Origin: Kaistia sp. 32K
Lineage (GTDB): Bacteria; Pseudomonadota; Alphaproteobacteria; Rhizobiales; Kaistiaceae
Assembly (NCBI RefSeq): GCF_016629525.1
Contig: NZ_AP024269.1
Location: 930,001-994,000 of the forward strand
DNA length: 64,000 nt
Reading direction: 5' to 3'
The translations under genes and the position numbers were made by a program. Position 1 is the stretch's first letter, and every line of letters begins with the position of its first letter. Below are positions 26,860-34,475 of this stretch, piece by piece. The notes below the pieces were generated by a model. It was not told the DNA's origin, made no database searches, and worked only from the letters and a program-made list of their open reading frames with translations.

Positions 26860-27789
26860 CTAGTGGGCGTTCACGAATTCACCCTGCCGATAGCGCGGGA
26901 AATAGCCCTCGGCGGTCGGGGGCACGCCGCGATTGAGGCGCTGGAACGCCTCCTCCATGAGGACGGCCCCGCAGATATAGGTTGGCAGCGTGTAGGACGC
27001 CCATCCCGCCTTGAAGTGAGCCAGCCCGGCATGTGCCTCGCCGGCGGGAACACCGCCGAGCGTCAGACGCTGGGCTACTGGCCGGAAAAACTCGATCGCC
27101 GCCTGCATCAGTGGATAGGAGATCGCTCGCTCATAGCCCGCGTCCGAATAGGCGGACAAATGCGCGTAGACGTCGCCGCCGTCCTGAAAATACCAGTCCG
27201 CGCCAATGAGCTCGTCCCGCAGCCAGGCGGATACGGCGGAAGTACCGGGGACTTCGATCTGGCGGGCGAAGATCTCGCGAGAGAATTTTCGCATGTCCGT
27301 GATGTTCTTTCGAGCAACCAGCCCTTCATACAGATCGGACCAGCGGCCTACGAAGGACGAGCCGGGGGAGAAGATCTCGATCCGGTAGTCTCGCGGAGCG
27401 GATGAACGCAGCTTTCTCCGATGGTGGCGACCGATCCGATCCGCAGCGTGGATATCGAGATCGATGACATAGTGCTGGTGAAGCGGACGAACGACTTCGA
27501 ATTGCCTGGCGAGACCGCGTTCGTCCACGGGGGCGAAAGGGTCCGTCACGATTGTCGCCGAGACAAAGGGCCCTTCCAGCTCCTCGATGTCCTCGCGCAG
27601 CGTGCGCCAGTCTCGGCAAGCCAGCAGTGGATAGGCGCTCGCCAGGTCCCGCAGACCATGATCGATCGAACGAGAAATGAGATATCCGCCGGAGCGGTAA
27701 AGCGCGGCGATCTCCGGCTCAGTAGCCAAGGAACTGGCATAGGCAAGCGAACGATATCCTGCGCCTTGGTCCTGTGCCGAATTGGACAT
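26860..27789 (-). CDS. FemAB/GNAT-like acyltransferase, putative
   Basis: This is a 309-residue cytosolic protein. The second half looks like the acceptor/CoA-binding GNAT fold of FemAB- or BioF2-like proteins: ISYPLMQAAIEFFRP, then LGGVPAGEAHAGLAHFKAGWASYTLPTYI. The 'GG...GLxxFKxGW' order is typical of that group. The N-terminal half contains YVIDLD and HHRRKLRSS, which could be the first, degenerate GNAT domain. It is the last gene of the glycan operon, 22 bases after the PRMT-like gene. Acylation of the amino sugar made by the DegT aminotransferase is a reasonable guess. Recognition is by pattern only, so the family call is moderate. Confidence 0.6.
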   Translation of the reverse strand: MSNSAQDQGAGYRSLAYASSLATEPEIAALYRSGGYLISRSIDHGLRDLASAYPLLACRDWRTLREDIEELEGPFVSATIVTDPFAPVDERGLARQFEVVRPLHQHYVIDLDIHAADRIGRHHRRKLRSSAPRDYRIEIFSPGSSFVGRWSDLYEGLVARKNITDMRKFSREIFARQIEVPGTSAVSAWLRDELIGADWYFQDGGDVYAHLSAYSDAGYERAISYPLMQAAIEFFRPVAQRLTLGGVPAGEAHAGLAHFKAGWASYTLPTYICGAVLMEEAFQRLNRGVPPTAEGYFPRYRQGEFVNAH

Positions 27790-27811
27790 CAAATTCGAAG
27801 CGTCCCTCGCG

Positions 27812-28978
27812 CTATGAATAGCTGTTGTCGATCGGATAGAGATAGGTGCGCGGGGCTCGTTCGCCGGAGCCGATAACGGACACCGTGAGTTCCATCATCG
27901 CGGAAGCGAACAACGGATCGACATAAGTCTTCACCTTCACATGCAGCTCATCACCGGCAGTCGCGAATATCTCCTCGATCGGCAGGTAAGATTGCTGCCA
28001 ATGGGTGAGCTTGGAGTAGGGCGAGGTGTTGATGACGATGCCCGGGGCGAGCTCCAGATCAAAGTAGCCGATGAAGCCATGGCAGGCGCCGTCAGCTTCG
28101 AAGCGGTGCACGAACTCGGTTTCGAAGAAAAACTCACTTGATTGATCTGTCTTACAGTCGAACGATCTGAGTTTGTATTCGCCGAGCAAGCTACTGGGTC
28201 GAGCCTCGACGATAATTCGACGCGGCGCGGCGAGTTGCCGACTTTCGGCGACGGAGAAGTCGAAACCGTGAACGGGCTTCTTCCAGAAGCCAAAACCTCT
28301 TTCCGTATAGAGCTGCGAATTGTCGATCGGCGCGATGTATATCGACGCAGATCCCGGAAGCGCTATGCCGGATGGCTTGAGGTACCGATCTCTTACCTGG
28401 CAGAACGCATCGAAGTGCCGGTATTCGTCGATGAGGTACATGCCGGCCCATTCGCTGAAGATAAGATCGACGGGCTCGGGCGCTGAGAACTTGGTGGCGT
28501 CACCCTTGATGAACGTGATCCGGTCGGAAAAGCCGTTGTCCGAGGCGATCTGTGTCGCGTCCTCTATCATGCTCGTTAGCTCGAGCGCGTAGACCTTGCG
28601 CGCGCCGGCTCGCGCCGCGAACAGCGACAGGATCCCGGATCCGGCTCCGACATCGATGGCAACCGTGCCCGGCTTGCACTGAGCGGCGATCGCCTGCCCG
28701 AACAGCCGCGTCCGGGTCTCGTCGGCCAGCATGCCGCGCTGGGAACGCCAGGACGAATAGGCCTCGGTGAATACTGCCGGCTGAACATTCGGGCCGTCGA
28801 ATTGCACCAGTTCGGATTGTATGGCCCATTCCAGCAAGCGACGCCCTTCCGAGGCGGAGCCGTATTTCCTTGAGACAAAGCGCGCCACGAACTGCTCCTC
28901 CGTGGCGGAATTCGACAGCAGCGCTACCAGGCGGCCTGCATCCTGCGAAAGACAATAAACGCTCATTCTGGCATCCAT
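27812..28978 (-). CDS. PRMT-like SAM-dependent methyltransferase with N-terminal winged-helix-like domain
   Basis: This is a 388-residue protein whose C-terminal 300 residues carry the complete motif series of eukaryotic-type protein arginine N-methyltransferases. The substrate-side helix reads GMLADETRTRLF (82-93). Motif I is AIDVGAGSGILSLFAARAGA (107-126) and the ribose-binding acid is Glu133. The double-E loop SEWAGMYLIDE has Glu176 and Glu185 with the same 9-residue spacing as PRMT1. The THW loop is Thr325-His326-Trp327 in SKLTHWQQSYL, set in the usual beta barrel. Residues 5-62 resemble a small PqqD/RRE-like winged helix (RLVALLSNSATEEQF...LLEWAIQSELVQF). The acceptor is unknown: arginine in a protein, a guanidino or amino group on the glycan, or a metabolite. 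A start at the fourth codon after the first (ATG at 28966) is also possible. Confidence 0.82.
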   Translation of the reverse strand: MDARMSVYCLSQDAGRLVALLSNSATEEQFVARFVSRKYGSASEGRRLLEWAIQSELVQFDGPNVQPAVFTEAYSSWRSQRGMLADETRTRLFGQAIAAQCKPGTVAIDVGAGSGILSLFAARAGARKVYALELTSMIEDATQIASDNGFSDRITFIKGDATKFSAPEPVDLIFSEWAGMYLIDEYRHFDAFCQVRDRYLKPSGIALPGSASIYIAPIDNSQLYTERGFGFWKKPVHGFDFSVAESRQLAAPRRIIVEARPSSLLGEYKLRSFDCKTDQSSEFFFETEFVHRFEADGACHGFIGYFDLELAPGIVINTSPYSKLTHWQQSYLPIEEIFATAGDELHVKVKTYVDPLFASAMMELTVSVIGSGERAPRTYLYPIDNSYS

Positions 28979-29105
28979 CCTTGCGAGTATCGACAGATCA
29001 AAGAGAGGCCTATTCGCCTGGTGGCCTATGAATTCTAGGGTATTTCAAGGAGAGGTTCGACATAGCGAGAAGAATTGCCGTGCCGACAGTGGGAGAAGAC
29101 GGCGG

Positions 29106-29795
29106 TCAATCCTTCCAGCTCCAACGCATCGGCACGGTCGAGCTTTCGTCAGTCGGCGTTTTTCTCACGACAAACGTGCTCTCCCACAAGCCGTAGTCCA
29201 TGCGGATGCGGACATGCCGGCTCAAAAGCGCCTTGCACGCGGCCATGGCCTCGTCGAGCGGCCAGTGAAAGAGATCTTCCCGCTCCCAATCGACATGTTT
29301 CGCCATGGTGTTGAACACCAGCACGTTCGACACCGAGGGCCAGACCGCCGCGAGCGTGCTCCGTACGAACTCGACCATCTCGGGATAGCTGTTGCCGGGT
29401 CGGGCGGTGAAGACGCCGCACATGATGCAAGCATCGAACGCATCGGCTTCATAGGGCACCTCGCGCACGTCGCGGAGATCAAAGCGTTGATCCGGCCAGC
29501 GCGTTTGCGCGAGCTGAACGGTCGATGCGACAATATCCACCCCGGTATAATCGACCCGTTCCAGCAATTGGTTGGCCTTGAGGTAGTCGAGCAGAAGTCC
29601 CGGTCCGCAGCCGAAATCGAGCAGACGGAGGGGCCGCTCCGAGGTCGAGTTCGCAATTCCGGCCTCGGTGAGCTGGACGTGGAAACGTTTGGCCAGATCG
29701 TCGGCATTCGGCCAATAGACACCTTTTGGCGTCGCGCCCCACTCCAGGAGGGACCCGACATAGTCTTCGGTCAGCTTGCGGACGTCTTCTCGCAT
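29106..29795 (-). CDS. Class I SAM-dependent methyltransferase
   Basis: This is a 229-residue methyltransferase. Motif I LRLLDFGCGPGLLLDYL near residue 57, the acidic YTGVDIVAS and the motif IV-like FDACIMCGVFT are clear. The N-terminal part (residues 1-50) is helical and has WGATPKGVYWPNADDLAKRFH, which may bind the acceptor. The ATG at 29795 follows GGAGGAG by about nine bases. It lies in the glycan operon between a membrane-anchored GT2 and the PRMT-like gene, so O- or N-methylation of a sugar residue is likely, though unproven. Confidence 0.87.
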   Translation of the reverse strand: MREDVRKLTEDYVGSLLEWGATPKGVYWPNADDLAKRFHVQLTEAGIANSTSERPLRLLDFGCGPGLLLDYLKANQLLERVDYTGVDIVASTVQLAQTRWPDQRFDLRDVREVPYEADAFDACIMCGVFTARPGNSYPEMVEFVRSTLAAVWPSVSNVLVFNTMAKHVDWEREDLFHWPLDEAMAACKALLSRHVRIRMDYGLWESTFVVRKTPTDESSTVPMRWSWKD

Positions 29796-29810
29796 CAAGG
29801 GTCTCCTCCT

Positions 29811-29834
29811 CGGTAGCGCGAGGGTGCGCTACCG
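29811..29834. other. Intercistronic hairpin
   Basis: Perfect 9-bp arms CGGTAGCGC and GCGCTACCG close around GAGGGT in the gap between the GT2 stop (29849) and the ribosome site of the methyltransferase gene. There is no U-run after it. It may tune expression of the downstream three genes by partial termination or RNA processing. Confidence 0.55.
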
Positions 29835-29848
29835 ACCGACTGCTGTGA

Positions 29849-31249
29849 TCATCGTCCCGGCCACTGCGCAATCAGGAGGATCGCAACGAGGATCAAAGCG
29901 GGTATGCACAGGGCTATGATGGTGTGCCTTTCGCGCCTTCGCATGCGCTCCAAGCGATGGAATGCGAACTCGAACATGCGTCGCCATTCCTGCTCCTTTT
30001 GCAGGATCTCGGTGCGCAGATCGGCGGTTTCCTTTGATCGGGCTTCGAGGGCGCGATCGATGCTTTTCATCGGCTCGAATGCGAGCTCGAACATGTGCCG
30101 CCATTCCGCTTCCTTTCGCAGGAATTCGCTGTGCAGGTCGGCCCTTTCCTTCGAGCGGGCTTCGAGAGCGCTATGGATCGTCTCCATCGTCTCGCTTTTC
30201 TCGGCCGCCGCCGCCGTTGCCGCCGCGAGCAACGCTTCCACCTCGCGCACGCGGATGCCGGCTTCGTAGGCGCGGACGGTTGCGTCCTTCGCGGTCCATT
30301 CTGCCTGGCGGAGGCGTTCTTCCGGGTCGAGAGCGACAGGCGCGACGCTTGGGGCTGACTCCGAGACCTCGCGCAACCGTCCCATCATGTTGCGTCGGCT
30401 GCGCTGGAACGACTGCGGATAGTCGGCGCCAAGATGGTCTTCGAGGTCGTTCAAGAGTTCCAGGGACAGGAGGGATTGCTCGAGCAGCGGCCGGGCCGCC
30501 CAATTTGAGGAACCATGGATGCGATAGTGCGCCAAGGGGCCTTCGAGATAGTCGATGAACCCCGACCGTGCCGCGAGCAGGCAGAGCGGCCAATCGCCTG
30601 CCGGCATATCTCGGAGCCACGCCGGGATATCCTGCAGCGCGGCGGCGCGGATCATGCCCCCGATACCGACGAAGTTGCTCTGGATCAGGTCGTCGATCGT
30701 CGCCCGCTTGTCCGTTCCCTTGAGGATCCGGATCACTTCGCCGGTCTCGGTGACCCGTGCGACATCGTGGTAGGTGATGGCGCTATCGGGATGCGCCTCC
30801 ATGAAGTCGAACTGAGACTGCAGCTTGTCGGGTGACACCCAGTAATCGTCGCCATCCAGCCAGGTCAGGTAACGGCCGCGCGCCAGCTGCAGGGCCCGCG
30901 TCACGACGTCATTGTTGCCGAGATTGACGTCGGATCGGATGACGCGGATCCTGTCCGGATAGCGGTCGACGAAGTCCTGAATGACATCCATCGTCGAGTC
31001 CGTCGACCTGTCCTCCGATACGATCACCTCATAGGGGAAGGTTGTTTTCTGCATCAGCACGCTGTCGAGCGCCTGGGCAATGTATCGCTCATGGTTGTAG
31101 GCAACGATGACGGCCGTAACGGCAGGGTCATTCGATGGTCGTGCGGTCGCATCCGCGCGCAGGAGAGCATCGGCACCGCAATCCGGGCTGTCGGCGAAAG
31201 GATCGGCTCGCTCGATTTCGACGGACACGCCGCCGGATTGCTCGTTCAA
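29849..31249 (-). CDS. Glycosyltransferase family 2 with duplicated coiled-coil tail and C-terminal membrane anchor
   Basis: This is a 466-residue protein. Residues 42-290 form a GT-A fold: TAVIVAYNHERYIAQALDS at the N-terminal strand, the nucleotide/metal motif LDGDD at 131-135, and a late HGSSNW. Residues 315-437 are a predicted coiled coil that includes two 39-residue tandem copies (360-398 and 399-437) sharing LEARSKE.ADL..E...KE.EWR.MFE.AF. Residues 443-461 are one hydrophobic helix, IIALCIPALILVAILLIAQ, so the enzyme is probably held on the inner face of the membrane by its tail. The sugar donor cannot be told. It is part of the eight-gene glycan operon. Confidence 0.87.
   Translation of the reverse strand: MNEQSGGVSVEIERADPFADSPDCGADALLRADATARPSNDPAVTAVIVAYNHERYIAQALDSVLMQKTTFPYEVIVSEDRSTDSTMDVIQDFVDRYPDRIRVIRSDVNLGNNDVVTRALQLARGRYLTWLDGDDYWVSPDKLQSQFDFMEAHPDSAITYHDVARVTETGEVIRILKGTDKRATIDDLIQSNFVGIGGMIRAAALQDIPAWLRDMPAGDWPLCLLAARSGFIDYLEGPLAHYRIHGSSNWAARPLLEQSLLSLELLNDLEDHLGADYPQSFQRSRRNMMGRLREVSESAPSVAPVALDPEERLRQAEWTAKDATVRAYEAGIRVREVEALLAAATAAAAEKSETMETIHSALEARSKERADLHSEFLRKEAEWRHMFELAFEPMKSIDRALEARSKETADLRTEILQKEQEWRRMFEFAFHRLERMRRRERHTIIALCIPALILVAILLIAQWPGR
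29939..30172. repeat. Two tandem 117-bp units within the GT2 gene
   Basis: The DNA encoding residues 360-437 of the GT2 is an in-frame duplication, with units 30056-30172 and 29939-30055. The two units remain similar at DNA level, for instance GAGGCGCGATC/GGCTTCGAG blocks, and differ mainly at non-core coiled-coil positions. This suggests a fairly recent duplication extending the coiled coil. Confidence 0.75.
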
Positions 31250-31398
31250 TTTATCCTCCCCCTCTCGTCACGAATGGGTCGATCCCCGGATGGTCCTCGA
31301 TTCGTCCCGGAGGGCTGCTCCTCCCATCGCAAACGCCTGGCCGTGCCTGCACGGATATGGATCGTCAGCACGCGGCGGCGGCATCCGGACGCATTTGG

Positions 31399-32619
31399 CT
31401 ACGATGCTACGCAATGCAGCCTCTCCGGGTTCATCCGATGCAGGATGTCCTCGCTCTGACGGCAGATGAAGCGCAGCAGGTCGCAAACATCGGTGACATT
31501 GCGCTCCAGCATCGCCGTTCCAGTGGGAAGCTGCATGACCCGTTGCACGAGTGCGTCCGTGACAGGTAGCGATACGGGCGCCGCTGCGCCGGACCCGTAA
31601 GGCGCCATGCGGTGTATGCCAGGATAGAAATAGCGCCGCGCCAGCACTCCCTCTGCTATGAGCAAGTCGACGATGGTGTCGCGCGTTAGTCCAGTCCGCG
31701 CGGGCTCGACCTCCGCAACTACATATTGGTAGTTCGAGCGAACCTCGTCGGGAAATTCATAGAGAGAGAGGCCATCGATGGCAGAGATCTCCCTCTTATA
31801 GATGCCGTGGTTGCGTCTGTTGACGTCGATGAAGGTATCCATGCTCTCAAGCGAGGTAAGTCCCATCGCCGCGGAGATCTCGGTCATCTTGCCGTTGGTG
31901 CCGGTGCTGGTGACGCTGTCGAGGCCGGCAAAGCCGAAATTGCGCATACGCCGAAGTCGATCTGCCAGCGCGGGATCGCGCGTCGTGATGGCCCCGCCCT
32001 CGAAGGAGTTCAGAAACTTCGTGGCGTGGAAGCTGAATACCTCGGCATCGCCGAAGACCCCGACCATGCCCTCGGCCGTGCCGCAGGCAAAGGCGTGAGC
32101 CGCATCATAGATCAGCTTGAGGCCACGGCGGTTGGCGAGGTCGGCGAGGGTCGGGATATCACAGCCGCGCCCCCAGGTATGGACGCCGATGATGGCGCTG
32201 GTTCGCGGCGTGATCATCGTCTCGACGGATTTCGGATCGATCGTATGTGTCTTCGGGTCGACATCGCAGAACACGGGCTGAACGCCGAGCCAGCTCAGGG
32301 CGTGGGCCGTGGCGACGAAGGTGAAGGCCGGGACGATCACCTCGCCCGTCAGCCCGAACGCCCGGATCACCAGTTCCAGTCCGATGGTCGCATTGCAGAC
32401 GGCAATGCAATGCGGCGCTCCCGTCACCTCGCAGATCCGTCGCTCGAACTCGACGACGTTCGGTCCGTTGTTGGTCAGCCAGCGCCGATCGAACATGGCG
32501 TCAACACGCGCTTGGAAGCGCAGGCGGTCCCCCACATTCGGCCGGCCGACATGGAGCGCATCCTGAAAGAGCGGTGTCCCGCCGAACAAGGCGAGATCGT
32601 TCACGTCGCATTTGTTCAT
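31399..32619 (-). CDS. DegT/DnrJ/EryC1-family sugar aminotransferase
   Basis: This is a 406-residue PLP enzyme that would transaminate a nucleotide-linked keto sugar, usually a 4-keto-6-deoxyhexose, using glutamate. Lys201 in FSFHATKFLNSFEGGA is the Schiff-base lysine. YDAAHAFAC (171-179) supplies the PLP-ring Asp172 and the conserved His. NATIGLELVIRAFGL and VIVPAFTFVATAHAL are family hallmarks. GGGAGGG stands five bases before the ATG. No dehydratase or nucleotidyltransferase for making the keto sugar is in this window, so the donor pathway must lie elsewhere. The product would feed the neighbouring glycosyltransferases and the acyltransferase. Confidence 0.92.
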   Translation of the reverse strand: MNKCDVNDLALFGGTPLFQDALHVGRPNVGDRLRFQARVDAMFDRRWLTNNGPNVVEFERRICEVTGAPHCIAVCNATIGLELVIRAFGLTGEVIVPAFTFVATAHALSWLGVQPVFCDVDPKTHTIDPKSVETMITPRTSAIIGVHTWGRGCDIPTLADLANRRGLKLIYDAAHAFACGTAEGMVGVFGDAEVFSFHATKFLNSFEGGAITTRDPALADRLRRMRNFGFAGLDSVTSTGTNGKMTEISAAMGLTSLESMDTFIDVNRRNHGIYKREISAIDGLSLYEFPDEVRSNYQYVVAEVEPARTGLTRDTIVDLLIAEGVLARRYFYPGIHRMAPYGSGAAAPVSLPVTDALVQRVMQLPTGTAMLERNVTDVCDLLRFICRQSEDILHRMNPERLHCVAS

Positions 32620-32743
32620 GCGTCCCTCCCTTTCCTCGTTCCGGCGGGGCGCGGACGCCCGGTTCGTCTACAGAACGAGGACAGGGACTGTCGTTCATGC
32701 TGTAGTCGTGAAGATCTGTTTGGCGGCGCGGCACGGCCCTCCG

Positions 32744-33748
32744 TCAGGCCACGGCCTGAAGGCCATAGCCGACGCTCTTCGGCGGCCTTGCCTCCGAGGC
32801 AAACGAGCCGGCGTCGTCGAAGCCCTTGGCGAAGGAAAGGCGAAACGCGTCGTGATACAGCCCGTGCAGCCGGGCGATCTCCATCTCGGAAAGGTTCGCT
32901 CCCCGTCTGGAGGCGTTCCGGTCCGCGGTGAACGCGGTCCGGAAGATGCGCGAATAGTCCCGCCAGTACTTATTCCAGATCGTGATCGTCTCTTTGACCC
33001 GAAGGTATTCGCTGATCATCGGGACCGGATGCAGCCGGTAGAAATGGCGGGCGGCTAAGCCCTGGCGGTAGGAGCGGTCGCAGAAGCCGTCGAAGGTGAT
33101 CGCTCGCACCATGGTCGAGTGCGCTGCCGGCTCGTAGAAGACCTCGAGGCCGTGCCGATCGAGACGCCAGCCACATTCGATGTCTTCGTAGCCGAAGCGA
33201 AACTCCGGCGTGAACATCGCATGCTCGAGCAGGAAGGCGCGCTTGCAGGAGGAGCGGCCGCCCCAGAATTCGCGCCAACCATAGGTATTGGACGACGAGA
33301 GACCCGAATAGCAGAAGAGGGAGCCGGCCTTGTTGACGACATAGTCCATCACCGGCGAGCTGGAGACCTCCGGCGCCAGGGAGGTGTAGCCCAGGACCGC
33401 CTGATTGGGATTGGGATGCGACTGATGCGCAAGGAGATGCGTGCGCAGCGCGTCGGGATGCAAGACATCGTCATCATCGAGAAAGACGACGATCGGCGCG
33501 CTGGACGCGAAAATCCCAACGTTCTTGGCCGTAGCGATGCCGCAGTGCCGCAAGGTGAATACCTTGAGCGGCAGGTCCTGTCCATGACTGGCGAGAACCT
33601 CCAGCGTATTGTCCGTCGAGCCGTCATTGACGACGATAATCTCGAACTGGTCGCGCGGCAGCGTTTGTTTGGAGAGCGCATCGAGGACGAGCGGCAGGTA
33701 GTGGGCTCGATTGTAGGTCGGCAGGATCGCAGAGATTTCGAGGGCCAT
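32744..33748 (-). CDS. Glycosyltransferase family 2 (with galactosyltransferase-like C-terminal part)
   Basis: This is a 334-residue GT-A enzyme. ISAILPTYNRAHYLPLVLDAL and IIVVNDGSTDNT give the donor-binding half, and an acidic DDDD (91-94) in VVFLDDDDVLHPDA supplies the metal site. GYEDIECGWRLDRHG near residue 190 matches the ED-containing catalytic motif of the chondroitin/galactosyltransferase-type C-terminal region. The ATG at 33748 has AGGAAG about six bases upstream, so an earlier in-frame start is not needed. It follows the DUF707-like gene after 16 bases. Confidence 0.9.
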   Translation of the reverse strand: MALEISAILPTYNRAHYLPLVLDALSKQTLPRDQFEIIVVNDGSTDNTLEVLASHGQDLPLKVFTLRHCGIATAKNVGIFASSAPIVVFLDDDDVLHPDALRTHLLAHQSHPNPNQAVLGYTSLAPEVSSSPVMDYVVNKAGSLFCYSGLSSSNTYGWREFWGGRSSCKRAFLLEHAMFTPEFRFGYEDIECGWRLDRHGLEVFYEPAAHSTMVRAITFDGFCDRSYRQGLAARHFYRLHPVPMISEYLRVKETITIWNKYWRDYSRIFRTAFTADRNASRRGANLSEMEIARLHGLYHDAFRLSFAKGFDDAGSFASEARPPKSVGYGLQAVA

Positions 33749-33764
33749 GGAGACTTCCTGCTGT

Positions 33765-34475
33765 TTACACGACGACGTCAAGCACTCGGAAAGCGTCTTC
33801 CGATGCGAGATGGCGATGATTGGTGAGCAGGATCTTGGATTGGCTGCGCGCGTGGTTGCCGTTGTAGGTCGTATTGGGCGGCCGTATCCGGTGAGCTGCT
33901 GGCGAGGCGTCGATGATTCCCATTTTCAAGCCGGCGTCCCTGATGATGACAGGCCAGATGTAATCGAGGCCCCAGGCCATTTCGGTTGTTTCGTCGAACG
34001 GGATCAGGAGCTTGGCCGCGTCGGCGCGGAGGCAGACCATGGGGCCAATCTCCACGAAGTTGGTCTGGCGAGCGATCGTGCCATCGCACTGAGCGGTGAT
34101 CCGGTGATCGATGAAGCTGTCGCGGGTGCGCGCCGGTTGGAAGAGCGCGAAGTCCGCCCGGACGGCGACGGCAATCAAGTCGTCGAGGAAGCCGGGCGCC
34201 AGTTCGACATCGTCATCGGTGACGACGATCCAGTCGAAGTTCTGAAAATCACGGAGCATCCTGTTGATCAGGGTGAACCGCGCCGTCCGTCGCCTGACGA
34301 CGGCGTCTCGCGCCGAGACAATCCGCGCGTTGGAATTCAGGGTGATGGCAGTCCAGCGCTGGGTGACGTTGAGGGTTCTGGCGCCAGCGAAAACGGCGCG
34401 GATATGCTCGTTGGTATTCTCGACGTCCGCCAGGTAGACGCCGACGGCGAGGACGTTCTGCTTGGCGCTGTTCAT
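33765..34475 (-). CDS. DUF707-like putative glycosyltransferase
   Basis: This is a 236-residue protein. It has a GT-A-like acidic motif VVTDDDVEL (84-92) and a chain of patterns remembered from the DUF707 family: LFQPARTRDSFIDHRIT (111-127), FVEIGPMVCLR (140-150), AWGLDYIWP (167-175) and KMGIIDASPAAH (184-195). DUF707 is best known from plants and a scatter of bacteria, and its biochemical role is not established. The fold is usually thought to be that of a glycosyltransferase. The ATG at 34475 overlaps the stop of the large upstream gene (ATGA), which fixes the start and shows co-translation. Confidence 0.65.
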   Translation of the reverse strand: MNSAKQNVLAVGVYLADVENTNEHIRAVFAGARTLNVTQRWTAITLNSNARIVSARDAVVRRRTARFTLINRMLRDFQNFDWIVVTDDDVELAPGFLDDLIAVAVRADFALFQPARTRDSFIDHRITAQCDGTIARQTNFVEIGPMVCLRADAAKLLIPFDETTEMAWGLDYIWPVIIRDAGLKMGIIDASPAAHRIRPPNTTYNGNHARSQSKILLTNHRHLASEDAFRVLDVVV

